The notes below the pieces were generated by a model. It was not told where the DNA came from. It was given only the letters and a program-made list of their open reading frames with translations, and did not search any database. Both the position numbers and the translations under genes were made by a program. This document shows, piece after piece, positions 27,422 to 35,457 of a stretch of DNA of 64,000 nucleotides; the first letter of the stretch is position 1; each line of letters opens with the position of its first letter. The DNA is from Candidatus Baltobacteraceae bacterium (GTDB lineage Bacteria > Vulcanimicrobiota > Vulcanimicrobiia > Vulcanimicrobiales > Vulcanimicrobiaceae), in NCBI GenBank assembly GCA_036489885.1, contig DASXEW010000003.1:1736001-1800000 (forward strand), given 5' to 3'.

Positions 27422-28446
27422 AGGCCATGCTTCTCGCGGGCGGGATGAGTACACGACTCTATCCGCTGACGCGATCGGTTCCAAAACCGCTCGTGCCGAT
27501 TGCCGGCGAGCCGGTCTCCGCCCAGATATTGCGTTATCTGCATTCGTTCGGTATCAACGACGTCGCGATCAACGTGCATTATCACGCCGACCAAATCAAG
27601 GAAGCATTCGGCGACGGTTCGCAGTACGGCGTGCGCTTGCATTATCTCTTCGAACCCGAGTTGATGGGTAGCGCAGGTGCTGTCAAGCAAATGGAAGACT
27701 TCTTCCGGGACGACACGTTCATCGTGATCGGCTGCGACATCCTCACCGACGCGAACCTCCACGACCTGGTTGCGTTCCATCGGATGCACGGAGCAATTGC
27801 GACGATTGCGCTCACGCACATGGAGCGTGTCGAGCAATACGGCGTCGTCATCACCGATCCGAATGGGTTGATCGTCGACTTCCAAGAGAAACCCGCGCCG
27901 GGAACCGAGCGCGCCAAAGATGTCAACACCGGCATTTACTGCTTCGATCCGGAGATTTTCAAACACATCGCGCCGAATGTCTTCATCGACTTCGGTAAGA
28001 ATGTTTTCCCGGCGTTGCAGAAAGCGCGCGCACCGTTTTACGGTATGCCGGTCCCAAACGCGTACTGGTGCGACATCGGGACGCCCGAAGAATATCGGCG
28101 CGGTACCGACGACGTGTTGTCGGGGCGCCTCGGCACGCTGGCTGGCCGCGTTGGGATTCCCGCCGGGACGGCGATCGGCAAGAGCGTCCAGATCGACGAG
28201 AACGTGCACATCGGTGCGGGCGTGACGATCGGAGATCGTGTGCGCGTCGTTGGCCCGTCGGTCATCGGCGATCGTGCTCGAATCGCCGCCGACGCGTTCA
28301 TCGAGCGTTCGATCCTGTGGGACGACGTCGTGGTCGGTGAGGGCGCGCATCTCGACTACGCAATCATCGGCAACAGCTATCAGATCGCGCGCGGCGCCAA
28401 AGTCAACGGCGTCATCATCGCGAACGGCGAGCGCGTCGCGGGCTAA
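27418..28446 (+). CDS. Sugar-1-phosphate guanylyl/nucleotidyltransferase with beta-helix
   Basis: A 342-residue enzyme starting at GTG 27418, overlapping the previous stop (GTGA). The catalytic N-terminus is KAMLLAGGMSTRLYPLTRSV followed by PKPLVPI; then LMGSAGAVKQM, VIGCDILTDANL (Mg site), VDFQEKPAPGT, VNTGIYCFDPE and AYWCDIGTPEEY. The C-terminal part has LbH hexapeptide repeats (VHIGAGVTIGD, AIIGNSYQIARGAKV). The overall plan resembles mannose-1-phosphate guanylyltransferase-like proteins. It is a second such enzyme within 10 kb and probably feeds the WecG-like transferase. Confidence 0.88.
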   Translation: MKAMLLAGGMSTRLYPLTRSVPKPLVPIAGEPVSAQILRYLHSFGINDVAINVHYHADQIKEAFGDGSQYGVRLHYLFEPELMGSAGAVKQMEDFFRDDTFIVIGCDILTDANLHDLVAFHRMHGAIATIALTHMERVEQYGVVITDPNGLIVDFQEKPAPGTERAKDVNTGIYCFDPEIFKHIAPNVFIDFGKNVFPALQKARAPFYGMPVPNAYWCDIGTPEEYRRGTDDVLSGRLGTLAGRVGIPAGTAIGKSVQIDENVHIGAGVTIGDRVRVVGPSVIGDRARIAADAFIERSILWDDVVVGEGAHLDYAIIGNSYQIARGAKVNGVIIANGERVAG

Positions 28447-28483
28447 GCTCTAGCCGGATCGTTCCGCCGCAACAACGAGGAGC

Positions 28484-29089
28484 ATGCTCGACATGCTGCT
28501 CGGTTTGGTCTTTCCGCGCACCTGTATCGGATGCGATCGAGACGATGTGCTCCTGTGCTCGCAGTGCGCCCGGAGTGACGAGAATGCCCACACGAGCGTG
28601 CTTGCGGGCTTGCTCGTTCGTTCATGCGTCCCGTACGCCGGCGCCGTGCGTGATGCAATCACCGGCTTCAAGCACGGACGCCGCGCGTTTGCACGCGATC
28701 TAGCCGCGATTCTGATCCCGTTCGTCGACGCGGACATGACCTTGATTCCTGTCCCGACCACGCGGCGGCGACGCGCAGAGCGCGGTTTCGATCAGACCGT
28801 CGTGCTCGCGCGCGTCTTGCACCGCGAGTGCGGAGTCGGCGTATCAGAATTGCTCGGACGGCGGGGTGCCGGCGCGCAGCAAGGGCGCTCGCGCGCGGAG
28901 CGTCTTGCCGCGACCGGGCGGTTTTTCGTGCGCCCGAAACGGGCTGCATCCCGGGGCAGATTTGTTCTGTTCGATGATGTGCGCACGACGGGTGCAACGC
29001 TCGCCGATGCGGCGGGGACACTCGAGCGTAGCGGCCTGTGCGTCTCCGAAGCACTGACGCTCGCGTGGGCACCAAGGGAGAACTCGTGA
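28484..29089 (+). CDS. comF: ComF-family amidophosphoribosyltransferase-like protein
   Basis: A 201-residue protein starting at ATG 28484 behind ACGAGGAGC. The N-terminal zinc ribbon has CIGCDR and LCSQCARS; the phosphoribosyltransferase fold has LIPVPTTRRRRAERGFDQTV and the PRPP loop VLFDDVRTTGAT. ComF proteins take part in DNA uptake during natural transformation in several bacteria, though their exact biochemical role is not settled. No other competence gene is nearby. The stop overlaps the next GTG (GTGA). Confidence 0.87.
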   Translation: MLDMLLGLVFPRTCIGCDRDDVLLCSQCARSDENAHTSVLAGLLVRSCVPYAGAVRDAITGFKHGRRAFARDLAAILIPFVDADMTLIPVPTTRRRRAERGFDQTVVLARVLHRECGVGVSELLGRRGAGAQQGRSRAERLAATGRFFVRPKRAASRGRFVLFDDVRTTGATLADAAGTLERSGLCVSEALTLAWAPRENS

Positions 29090-29367
29090 AAGCGATCTGG
29101 AACGGCAAGGTCGTCGCCGAAAGCAACGATACGGTCGAAGTCGAGGGGAATCAGTATTTTCCGCGCACGTCGGTCAAAAGCGACTATCTCAAAGAATCAC
29201 CGACGCACACGACCTGTCCGTGGAAGGGCGTTGCGAGCTATTACACGCTCGACGTCGACGGAAAGCAGAATGAAGACGCCGTGTGGTACTATCCGACGCC
29301 GAAAGACGAAGCAAAAATGGTTACCGATCGCGTCGCGTTTTGGCGCGGCGTCGAGGTTGTGCCGTAG
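29086..29367 (+). CDS. DUF427 domain protein
   Basis: A 93-residue protein starting at GTG 29086 with AAGGGAG upstream. The sequence VKAIWNGKVVAESNDTVEVE and NQYFP, then TTCPWKGVASYYTLDVDGK and AVWYYPTP, is the single compact beta-rich DUF427 fold with its conserved CPWKG segment. The biochemical role is unknown. It overlaps comF by four bases and the start of ribD. Confidence 0.85.
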   Translation: MKAIWNGKVVAESNDTVEVEGNQYFPRTSVKSDYLKESPTHTTCPWKGVASYYTLDVDGKQNEDAVWYYPTPKDEAKMVTDRVAFWRGVEVVP

Positions 29368-30461
29368 CCTTCAATCCGTATCTTGCGCGAGCATGCGAAC
29401 TCGCGCAGCGCGGCCTCGGTAGTACCTCACCGAATCCGCCCGTCGGTGCCGTCATCGTGCGCGACGGCATGACGCTCGGCGAAGGCTATCATCACGTTCG
29501 TGGTGCGCCGCACGCCGAGGTCGAGGCGCTCGCGGCCGCACGTGCCGCCGGTTGCGACGTGCGTGGAGCAACGCTCTACGTTTCGCTGGAGCCATGTAAC
29601 CATCAGGGCGCAACGCCGCCCTGCACGGATGCGATCGTCGCGGCCGGAATCGCGCGCGTTACGATCGGCGCCGCAGATCCGAATCCGAAAACGAATCGTG
29701 CGGGCATCGAGCGCTTGCGCGCGAGCGGCATCGACGTCGCGCTTGTCGAGGATACATGGTCACGCGAGCTGATCGAGCAATTTCGCGTGTCGATTCGTTC
29801 ACCGCGTCCGTACGTTACGCTCAAAATGGCCGCGTCGCTGGACGGATATGTTGCGCCTAAAGCCGGCTCGCACTGGTTGACCGGACCGCAAGCGCGTGAG
29901 CGCGTTCGCGAGCTGCGTTTTTGGCATGATGCGGTCATGGTCGGAGCCGGCACGGCGCGCGTCGACGATCCGCAGCTCACCGTTCGTCCGCCGCACGCAC
30001 GCATGCATCCCTACGTGCGCGTCATCGTTTGCGAGGAGCACGCGATTCCATCGAGCTCGCGCGTCTTTCTCGGGGAACAAGGATATACGCGCACGATTCT
30101 GCTTGCGCCGTCCGGTGCTCGTAACGAATTCGGCGAGCTCGAAAGCCGCGCCGAATGCATTTTCGTCGGGCCAAAGAACGCGGGGCGGCTCGATATCGGT
30201 GAAGGCCTCGTCGCCTTGAAGGCTGCGGGGATCTCGAGCGTCCTATGCGAGGGTGGACCGACGTTCGCCGCGTTGCTGCTTGCGGGGGGGTTCGTTGACC
30301 GGCTGGTGTGGCTCGTCGCGCCGGTGTTCTTGCGGAATCCGCAAGCCGTCCCCGCCCTGGCCGGAGACGTCGCTGGGAAGCTCGACGACTGGCGTTTCGA
30401 GAGCGTCGAGCGTTGTGGAGACGATTTGCTCTTGACGGCGAAACTAAGCCCCGATGTTTAG
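29340..30461 (+). CDS. ribD: Bifunctional diaminohydroxyphosphoribosylaminopyrimidine deaminase/reductase
   Basis: About 373 residues. The N-terminal deaminase domain has TSPNPPVGAVIV, the zinc site HHVRGAPHAEVEAL and LEPCNHQGATPPC; the reductase domain has VTLKMAASLDG, ARVDDPQLTVR and LCEGGPTFAALLL. It catalyses the second and third steps from GTP to riboflavin. The start is uncertain: TTG 29340 gives a short extra Arg-rich N-terminus, while the conserved protein begins near AFNPYLARACELAQRGLG, where only a non-standard GTA (29364) behind GAGG is available. It overlaps ribE by eight bases. Confidence 0.92.
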   Translation: MARRRGCAVAFNPYLARACELAQRGLGSTSPNPPVGAVIVRDGMTLGEGYHHVRGAPHAEVEALAAARAAGCDVRGATLYVSLEPCNHQGATPPCTDAIVAAGIARVTIGAADPNPKTNRAGIERLRASGIDVALVEDTWSRELIEQFRVSIRSPRPYVTLKMAASLDGYVAPKAGSHWLTGPQARERVRELRFWHDAVMVGAGTARVDDPQLTVRPPHARMHPYVRVIVCEEHAIPSSSRVFLGEQGYTRTILLAPSGARNEFGELESRAECIFVGPKNAGRLDIGEGLVALKAAGISSVLCEGGPTFAALLLAGGFVDRLVWLVAPVFLRNPQAVPALAGDVAGKLDDWRFESVERCGDDLLLTAKLSPDV

Positions 30462-31059
30462 CGGATTAATTGGATTTCGCGGTACCGTCGTTGCAAACGA
30501 GGATCGTCATGGTGGCCGCCATCTCGTCATTTCGGCTCCTGAGGCGATCGCGGACGGGATCGAGCCCAAAGACTCGGTTGCCATAAATGGCGTCTGCCTC
30601 ACGGCGACCTCGGTCGGGAAAGAGCGGATCGCGTTCGATATCGTCCCTGAGACCGTCGGGCGCACGACACTGAGCACCCTGCACGAGGGCGACCGCGTCA
30701 ACGTGGAGCTTTCGCTCAAGATGGGTGACCGTCTGGGCGGACACTTCGTCTACGGCCACGTCGATGCAGTGGCGCAGATCCTCGAACGCCGGCCCGAGGG
30801 CCAGGGCGAACGCATCGTTATCGCGACGCCGCCGTCCCTGGCGCGCTACATTATCGAGAAGGGCTACGTCGCGATCGACGGCGTCTCACTGACGATCGCC
30901 GCGGTCGATCAGAACCGCTTCGAGATCGCGCTGATCCCGGAGACCGCCGCCCGCACCACCCTCGGTAGCCGGCCGGCCGGCAAGCACGTCAACGTCGAGG
31001 TCGACCCGATCGCGCGCTACGCCCTCGGCGAAGCGCCCCTGCCCAGCCTTACGGGTTGA
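30454..31059 (+). CDS. ribE: Riboflavin synthase, alpha chain
   Basis: A 201-residue trimeric enzyme that dismutates two lumazines to riboflavin. Two tandem lumazine-binding repeats are seen, MFSGLIGFRGTVVANEDRHG with VAINGVCLTATSV, and later GGHFVYGHVDAVAQIL with VAIDGVSLTIAAV. The N-terminal MFSGLI is the usual start. It lies between ribD and the ribBA gene, separated from the latter by a repeat and a probable promoter. Confidence 0.96.
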   Translation: MFSGLIGFRGTVVANEDRHGGRHLVISAPEAIADGIEPKDSVAINGVCLTATSVGKERIAFDIVPETVGRTTLSTLHEGDRVNVELSLKMGDRLGGHFVYGHVDAVAQILERRPEGQGERIVIATPPSLARYIIEKGYVAIDGVSLTIAAVDQNRFEIALIPETAARTTLGSRPAGKHVNVEVDPIARYALGEAPLPSLTG

Positions 31060-31067
31060 GGACCGCG

Positions 31068-31113
31068 TGTCATCCCGAGCGTAGGCGCGCATAGCGCGCC
31101 GTAGTCGAGGGAC
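31068..31113. repeat. Dispersed palindromic repeat with internal hairpin
   Basis: The sequence TGTCATCCCGAGCG ... AGTCGAGGGAC is shared with the copy at 63869-63899. Here the two conserved halves are separated by a perfect hairpin, GGCGCGC-ATA-GCGCGCC (31084-31100). Lying just after ribE, it may also act as a weak transcription stop. Confidence 0.65.
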
Positions 31114-31135
31114 CGGCCACATCTCAAGCATATAA

Positions 31136-31168
31136 ACTTGACAACTGTTAAGTCCAGGCATAGCCTGG
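31136..31168 (+). promoter_or_regulatory. Promoter-like element with two palindromes upstream of HTH-RibBA
   Basis: A consensus -35 TTGACA (31138-31143) sits inside an 18-bp near-palindrome ACTTgACAacTGTtAAGT (31136-31153, 14 of 18 positions symmetric). A second perfect palindrome CCAGGC-ATA-GCCTGG (31154-31168) covers the expected -10 position (TAGCCT after a 17-base spacer) and ends four bases before the GTG start. TATAAA at 31131 is another possible -10. This arrangement fits an operator for the HTH domain encoded immediately downstream. Confidence 0.5.
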
Positions 31169-31172
31169 GCTC

Positions 31173-32582
31173 GTGGGACAACGTTTCGCAGAAGATCTGA
31201 ACGAGGCCATGAAGGCAGCCGGTCTGACGGCTGCCGAGCTGGCTGAACGAAGCGGCCTAACCGAGGCCGCGATCTCGCTCTTGCGTGCCGGCCGTCGCTC
31301 GCCGACGCTCGATTCGGCGCGCCGGCTTTCTTCGGTACTGCCGGCTCTCGCCGAGCGGCTGCGTTCCGACATGGACACGCCGAACCCGTTCGACGCGATC
31401 GAATCCGCAATCGCCGACGTCCGGGCCGGCAAGATGGTCGTCGTCCTCGATGACGAGGATCGTGAAAACGAAGGCGATCTCGTTATGGCCGCGCAGCTCG
31501 TGACCGCTGACGCGATCAACTTCATGCGCAAAGAAGGCGGTGGACTGATCTGCGTGCCGATGCTCGGCGAACGGCTCGACGAGCTTCACATTCCGCCGAT
31601 GGTCCGCGAAAATTCATCGCTGCACGAAACGGCCTTCTCAGTGTCCGTCGAAGCGCGGGGACGCACGACGACCGGGATCTCCGCGCAGGATCGCGCTGCG
31701 ACGATTCAAGCGCTGCTGGATCCGACGTCGCGGTCGACGGATTTCTTGCGTCCCGGTCACACCTTTCCGTTACGTGCACGCGACGGCGGAGTGCTGGTAC
31801 GCGTCGGGCAAACCGAAGCCGCGGTCGACCTTGCCCGGCTTGCGAATTTGTATCCCGCGGGCGTCATCTGCGAGATCATGGATGATGACGGAACGATGAT
31901 GCGGCTACCGGCGTTAAAAGAGTTCGCGAAGAAGCACCAGCTCAAACTGATCACGGTCAAAGATCTGATTGCGTACCGCATGCGCACGGAAAAATTGGTC
32001 GAGCGTATTGCAGAATTCGATCTCCCGACGCCGTTCGGTGTTTTTCGCGGATATGCGTACGAAAGTAAGATCGATGGGATCGCGCACGTCGCACTCGTCA
32101 TGGGCGACGTCGGCGACGGAAAAGACATTCTGGTACGCGTGCATTCGGAGTGCTTGACCGGCGATGCGCTGCACTCGATTCGATGCGATTGCGGCGCGCA
32201 GCGCGATGCGGCGCTCGAAAAGATCGCGAAAGCAAAACGCGGCGTTTTTCTCTACCTTCACCAGGAAGGCCGTGGAATCGGACTTGCCAACAAGCTGCGC
32301 GCGTACGCGTTGCAGGACGGCGGCGCCGATACGGTCGAGGCGAATCTCGCGCTCGGGCTTCCCGTCGACAAACGCGACTACGGCATCGGCTCGCAGATCC
32401 TCAACGATCTGGGTGTACGTGAGATGAAGCTGCTTACGAACAACCCGAAGAAAATCGCGGGGCTCGAAGGCTATGGCTTGCGCATCCTCGAGTGGATTCC
32501 GCTCATGACGGAGCCGACGGAATTCAACGCGCGCTACCTCGATACGAAACGCGAGAAGATGGGACACGTCTTCACCGCGTGA
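31173..32582 (+). CDS. ribBA: Cro/CI helix-turn-helix fused to RibBA (DHBP synthase / GTP cyclohydrolase II)
   Basis: 469 residues, about 65 more than a usual RibBA. Residues 1-62 form an XRE-type HTH ([20 protein letters not shown], then [15 protein letters not shown]). From M67 comes Rib[35 protein letters not shown] and [13 protein letters not shown]. RibA follows with the zinc cysteines in SECLTG and [38 protein letters not shown] and LLTNNPKK. It makes both riboflavin precursors from ribulose-5-phosphate and GTP. An internal ATG at 31371 could yield RibBA alone but lacks a clear ribosome-binding site. No FMN riboswitch is seen in the cluster, so regulation by this HTH is plausible. Confidence 0.9.
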   Translation: MGQRFAEDLNEAMKAAGLTAAELAERSGLTEAAISLLRAGRRSPTLDSARRLSSVLPALAERLRSDMDTPNPFDAIESAIADVRAGKMVVVLDDEDRENEGDLVMAAQLVTADAINFMRKEGGGLICVPMLGERLDELHIPPMVRENSSLHETAFSVSVEARGRTTTGISAQDRAATIQALLDPTSRSTDFLRPGHTFPLRARDGGVLVRVGQTEAAVDLARLANLYPAGVICEIMDDDGTMMRLPALKEFAKKHQLKLITVKDLIAYRMRTEKLVERIAEFDLPTPFGVFRGYAYESKIDGIAHVALVMGDVGDGKDILVRVHSECLTGDALHSIRCDCGAQRDAALEKIAKAKRGVFLYLHQEGRGIGLANKLRAYALQDGGADTVEANLALGLPVDKRDYGIGSQILNDLGVREMKLLTNNPKKIAGLEGYGLRILEWIPLMTEPTEFNARYLDTKREKMGHVFTA

Positions 32583-33046
32583 AAATCGAAGAGCGCAATA
32601 CCAAATCGCTGCCGCAAATCAGCGGAAAACGCATTGCTCTGCTGGTCGCGCGCTTCTACGACGATCTTGCAGCGCAGCTCGAAGGCGGCGCTCAACGTGC
32701 GCTGGCAGCCTGCGGCGTCGATGCAACCGACGTCGTGACATACGACCTTCCCGGCTGCTTTGAGATTCCACTCGCGGCGAAGCTCGCGTTCGAGCGCGGT
32801 TTCGATGCGTGTGTTGCACTAGGCGTTGTCATTCGCGGCGAGACGCCGCACTTCGATTACGTCGCCGGGGAATGTGCGCGCGGGATCATGGACGCTCAGC
32901 TCGCCGCCGGCAAGCCGATCGGCTTCGGAATCCTGACGACGAACACGCGCGAGCAAGCCGAAGAGCGCGCGGATCCCGAGCGTGGCGACAAGGGTTTCGA
33001 GGCCGCCGTGGCCGCTGCGACCCTCCTGGCGCTCCCGGCCGCCTAG
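32579..33046 (+). CDS. ribH: 6,7-dimethyl-8-ribityllumazine synthase
   Basis: A 155-residue enzyme that condenses the RibBA product dihydroxybutanone phosphate with the pyrimidine from RibD. GTG 32579 overlaps the ribBA stop (GTGA). Key segments are ALLVARFYDDLAAQL, TYDLPGCFEIPLAAKLA, CVALGVVIRGETPHFDYVAG and GFGILTTNTREQAEERAD with the ligand-binding Arg and His region. It completes the ribD-ribE-ribBA-ribH set. Confidence 0.95.
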   Translation: MKIEERNTKSLPQISGKRIALLVARFYDDLAAQLEGGAQRALAACGVDATDVVTYDLPGCFEIPLAAKLAFERGFDACVALGVVIRGETPHFDYVAGECARGIMDAQLAAGKPIGFGILTTNTREQAEERADPERGDKGFEAAVAAATLLALPAA

Positions 33047-33082
33047 TTCCCAAGAAAAGGCCTGTTTGCCCGGGGAGCTTTC

Positions 33083-33112
33083 TTGCCAATCCCCTGGGCC
33101 CTCGCTTATACT
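33083..33112 (+). promoter_or_regulatory. Probable sigma-70-type promoter
   Basis: TTGCCA and TATACT, each five of six matches to consensus, are separated by 18 bases in the otherwise empty 33047-33198 region. It would drive the zinc-ribbon gene and the mtnA-holA-pur genes that follow without a break. Confidence 0.45.
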
Positions 33113-33198
33113 GCTGGCCTACGGTATGAAACCGGGGGTCCTATCTTTTGCCCGGACAGGGGCAAAGCGGCGGCAACTCGGCGGTCCGGGAGGTTCTG

Positions 33199-33507
33199 GT
33201 GGAAGACAAAAGTATCGCGTGCAAGGACTGTGGGGTCAATTTCACTTTCACGGTTCGTGAACAGCAATTCTACGTCGAAAAGGGTTTCGAGAACGAACCA
33301 CAGCGTTGCAGGGATTGCCGAAACGCAAGGAAGGCCCAGCGAGCGCAGGGCGGCACCGGTGGCGGTGGCGGACCCCGCGAGATGTTCGAGGCGGTGTGCG
33401 CCTCGTGCGGAATCAATACGACCGTACCATTTAAGCCACGAGGTGATCGTCCGGTCTATTGCCGCACCTGCTACACGGCGAACGCGCCGCAGCCCGTAAG
33501 GGCCTAA
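33199..33507 (+). CDS. Small zinc-ribbon protein with two CxxC pairs per half
   Basis: A 102-residue protein starting at GTG 33199, five bases after a GGAGG. It starts VEDKSIACKDCGVNFTFTVR, then CRDCRNARKAQ, a Gly-rich linker, and a second half with VCASCGI and VYCRTCY. The first half matches the probable zinc-ribbon family common in bacteria; the second matches the CxxC motif domain of the same proteins. Nucleic-acid binding is likely but no role is proven. Its 3' end overlaps mtnA. Confidence 0.8.
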   Translation: MEDKSIACKDCGVNFTFTVREQQFYVEKGFENEPQRCRDCRNARKAQRAQGGTGGGGGPREMFEAVCASCGINTTVPFKPRGDRPVYCRTCYTANAPQPVRA

Positions 33508-34499
33508 CATCCGACGTTCCCGTCGCTTGGGACGGGGATGGAATTGAGTTCATCGATCAACGCGCGCTTCCGCGCGAGTTCGTCGTGCTCAAAGCGCGCA
33601 ACGTCGATGAAGTCGTCGATGCGATAGCGACGCTTGGCGTCCGCGGCGCACCGGCGATTGGCGTCTTTGGTGCGTACGGCTGCGCGCTTGCGGCGCAAGA
33701 GCACAACGGGACCGAGCTGGAGCGGGCCTTCGCCCGTATCCGCGATGCGCGCCCGACTGCAGTCAATCTCGCGTGGGCGGTCGATCGCGTGCGTGCCCGC
33801 GCTGACGGTGACTATCTGGCCGAGGCGCGCGTGATTCACGAGGAGCAAATCGAGATCGACCGGCTCATCGGCGAATCGGCGATCGAGCTGTTCCCGAGCA
33901 GCGGCAACATACTGACGCACTGCAATACCGGGCCGCTCGCGACAGCCGGAGGCGGAACGGCGCTCGGCGCCATCGTCGCCGCCTATCGCAGCGGAAAGTC
34001 GATTGCGGTCTTCGCCTGCGAAACGCGGCCGCTGCTGCAAGGCGCGCGTTTGACGATGTACGAGCTTGGCCAAGCCGGCGTTCCGGCGACCTTGATCGTC
34101 GACGGGGCGGCCGCGATTACGATGCAACAGAAAGATATTCAGCTCGTCATCGTCGGCGCGGACCGTATCGCGCGCAACGGCGACGTCGCGAACAAGATCG
34201 GCACGTACGCGCATGCGATTGCGGCTGCACATCACGGCATTCCCTTCTACGTCGCGGCACCGCGCTCGACGTTCGATTTCTCACTCGCATCCGGCGACGC
34301 AATTCCGATCGAGGAACGCCGCGCCGAAGAAGTGCGCATCTCCGAGGCCGACAAAGTCTACAATCCCGCCTTCGACGTCACGCCGGGCCGATTAGTCACA
34401 GCGTTCATCACGGAGTACGGCGTCATCCGGCCACCGTATTTCGATAGCATCACGGATATTGAAACGCGCCCGAACTTCTTGGCGGCGAGGCGCCATTAA
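33459..34499 (+). CDS. mtnA: S-methyl-5-thioribose-1-phosphate isomerase
   Basis: About 346 residues from TTG 33459. Motifs of the eIF2B-like isomerase family are clear: EFIDQRALPREF, LGVRGAPAIGVFGAYG, ILTHCNTGPLATAGGGTALG (catalytic Cys), VFACETRPLLQGARLT, DGAAAITMQ, VGADRIARNGDVANKIGTY and VYNPAFDVTPGRLV. It acts in methionine salvage. The TTG start overlaps the zinc-ribbon gene by 49 bases; the family's usual N-terminus would begin about 16 codons later, where no standard start codon exists. Confidence 0.93.
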   Translation: MPHLLHGERAAARKGLTSDVPVAWDGDGIEFIDQRALPREFVVLKARNVDEVVDAIATLGVRGAPAIGVFGAYGCALAAQEHNGTELERAFARIRDARPTAVNLAWAVDRVRARADGDYLAEARVIHEEQIEIDRLIGESAIELFPSSGNILTHCNTGPLATAGGGTALGAIVAAYRSGKSIAVFACETRPLLQGARLTMYELGQAGVPATLIVDGAAAITMQQKDIQLVIVGADRIARNGDVANKIGTYAHAIAAAHHGIPFYVAAPRSTFDFSLASGDAIPIEERRAEEVRISEADKVYNPAFDVTPGRLVTAFITEYGVIRPPYFDSITDIETRPNFLAARRH

Positions 34500-35457
34500 G
34501 TACTACGAATTCGTCGACCGCTCTCCGAAGGTCGGGACGCTGGTCGTCGTCGACGGAAACGAACGGCTTTTCGCCGAGCGTGCGATCAACGCGATCGTCG
34601 ACAAGCTGCTTCCGGGTGCCGAACGCGATCTGAATCTTGAAACGTTTACCCCGGAAACGTTCGATAGCGGACGACTCGAAGGCGCCGTGCAGGGCATGCC
34701 GTTTCTGGCCGAACGCCGCGTCGTCGTGGCACGCGATCTCGGCGCACTGCGTGTTGCAGACCGTCGCGTCGTTTGGGATATCGCGCAGAAGGTCCCCGAA
34801 GGCAATACGCTTTTGCTCGAAGATCTCGATGTCGTGCGGCGTGGCGCAAAACCCGAAAGCTTTGCAACGCTTGCGGGTCGCCACGCATTGCGCATCGATA
34901 CGACCCCAAACGGCGACGCGCGCGTCCGCTTTATCGAGGAGACGCTCGAAGAACTCAAGATGACCGCCGAGCCGCGCGTCGTCGCAACGCTGGCGGCAAG
35001 CGAAGCCGACCTCGGCTCGGTGCGCACCGATCTCGAAAAACTTGCGCTTCTCGGCTCGAAGATCACTTTCGCGCAGCTCGAAGCCGAGACGCTCACGACC
35101 GTCGAACCGAAAGCCTGGCAGTACGCGGCCGCACTCGTCGAAGGTCGCGCTCGCGAAGCGCTTGCGATTGCGGTCGAACTCTTCGAGCGCGACTCACGCG
35201 GCGCCGCAATTCCATTGCTTGGCGCGCTTGCCGCCGAGTACGATTTGATTTGGCAAGTCGTTCGCGGTGCGGAATTGGAACCGCGCGTCCGATGGCGGGC
35301 CGGGAAGCTGGCGCCGCTTGCACGGCGCTTGGGCGAACGGCGCGCACGGCGCGGATTCGATCTTGCGGTGCGCGGGTTCGAAATGATCGTGACGGGACAA
35401 GCGGATGATCCACGCACGGTCGTCGAACTGGTCACCGCGGAAGCCGCAAAACTGTGA
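34495..35457 (+). CDS. holA: DNA polymerase III delta subunit
   Basis: About 320 residues. It has the HolA pattern: an N-terminal P-loop-like domain (KVGTLVVVDGNERLFAERAI), AVQGMPFLAERRVVVARDLG, the segment NTLLLEDLDVVRRGAKPESF, and C-terminal helices with VEGRAREALAIAVELFERD. It opens the sliding clamp in the clamp loader. The protein begins naturally at IKYYEFVDR, where ATT 34495 sits four bases after GAGG and overlaps the mtnA stop; TTG 34459 is the nearest standard start and would add 12 unconserved residues. purB overlaps its stop. Confidence 0.87.
   Translation: MKYYEFVDRSPKVGTLVVVDGNERLFAERAINAIVDKLLPGAERDLNLETFTPETFDSGRLEGAVQGMPFLAERRVVVARDLGALRVADRRVVWDIAQKVPEGNTLLLEDLDVVRRGAKPESFATLAGRHALRIDTTPNGDARVRFIEETLEELKMTAEPRVVATLAASEADLGSVRTDLEKLALLGSKITFAQLEAETLTTVEPKAWQYAAALVEGRAREALAIAVELFERDSRGAAIPLLGALAAEYDLIWQVVRGAELEPRVRWRAGKLAPLARRLGERRARRGFDLAVRGFEMIVTGQADDPRTVVELVTAEAAKL

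Noticed and set aside
29300-31172. FMN riboswitch upstream of the riboflavin genes
   Set aside because: I looked for the conserved AGGGGC and GACCGGCGGT elements before ribD, ribE and ribBA and did not find them.
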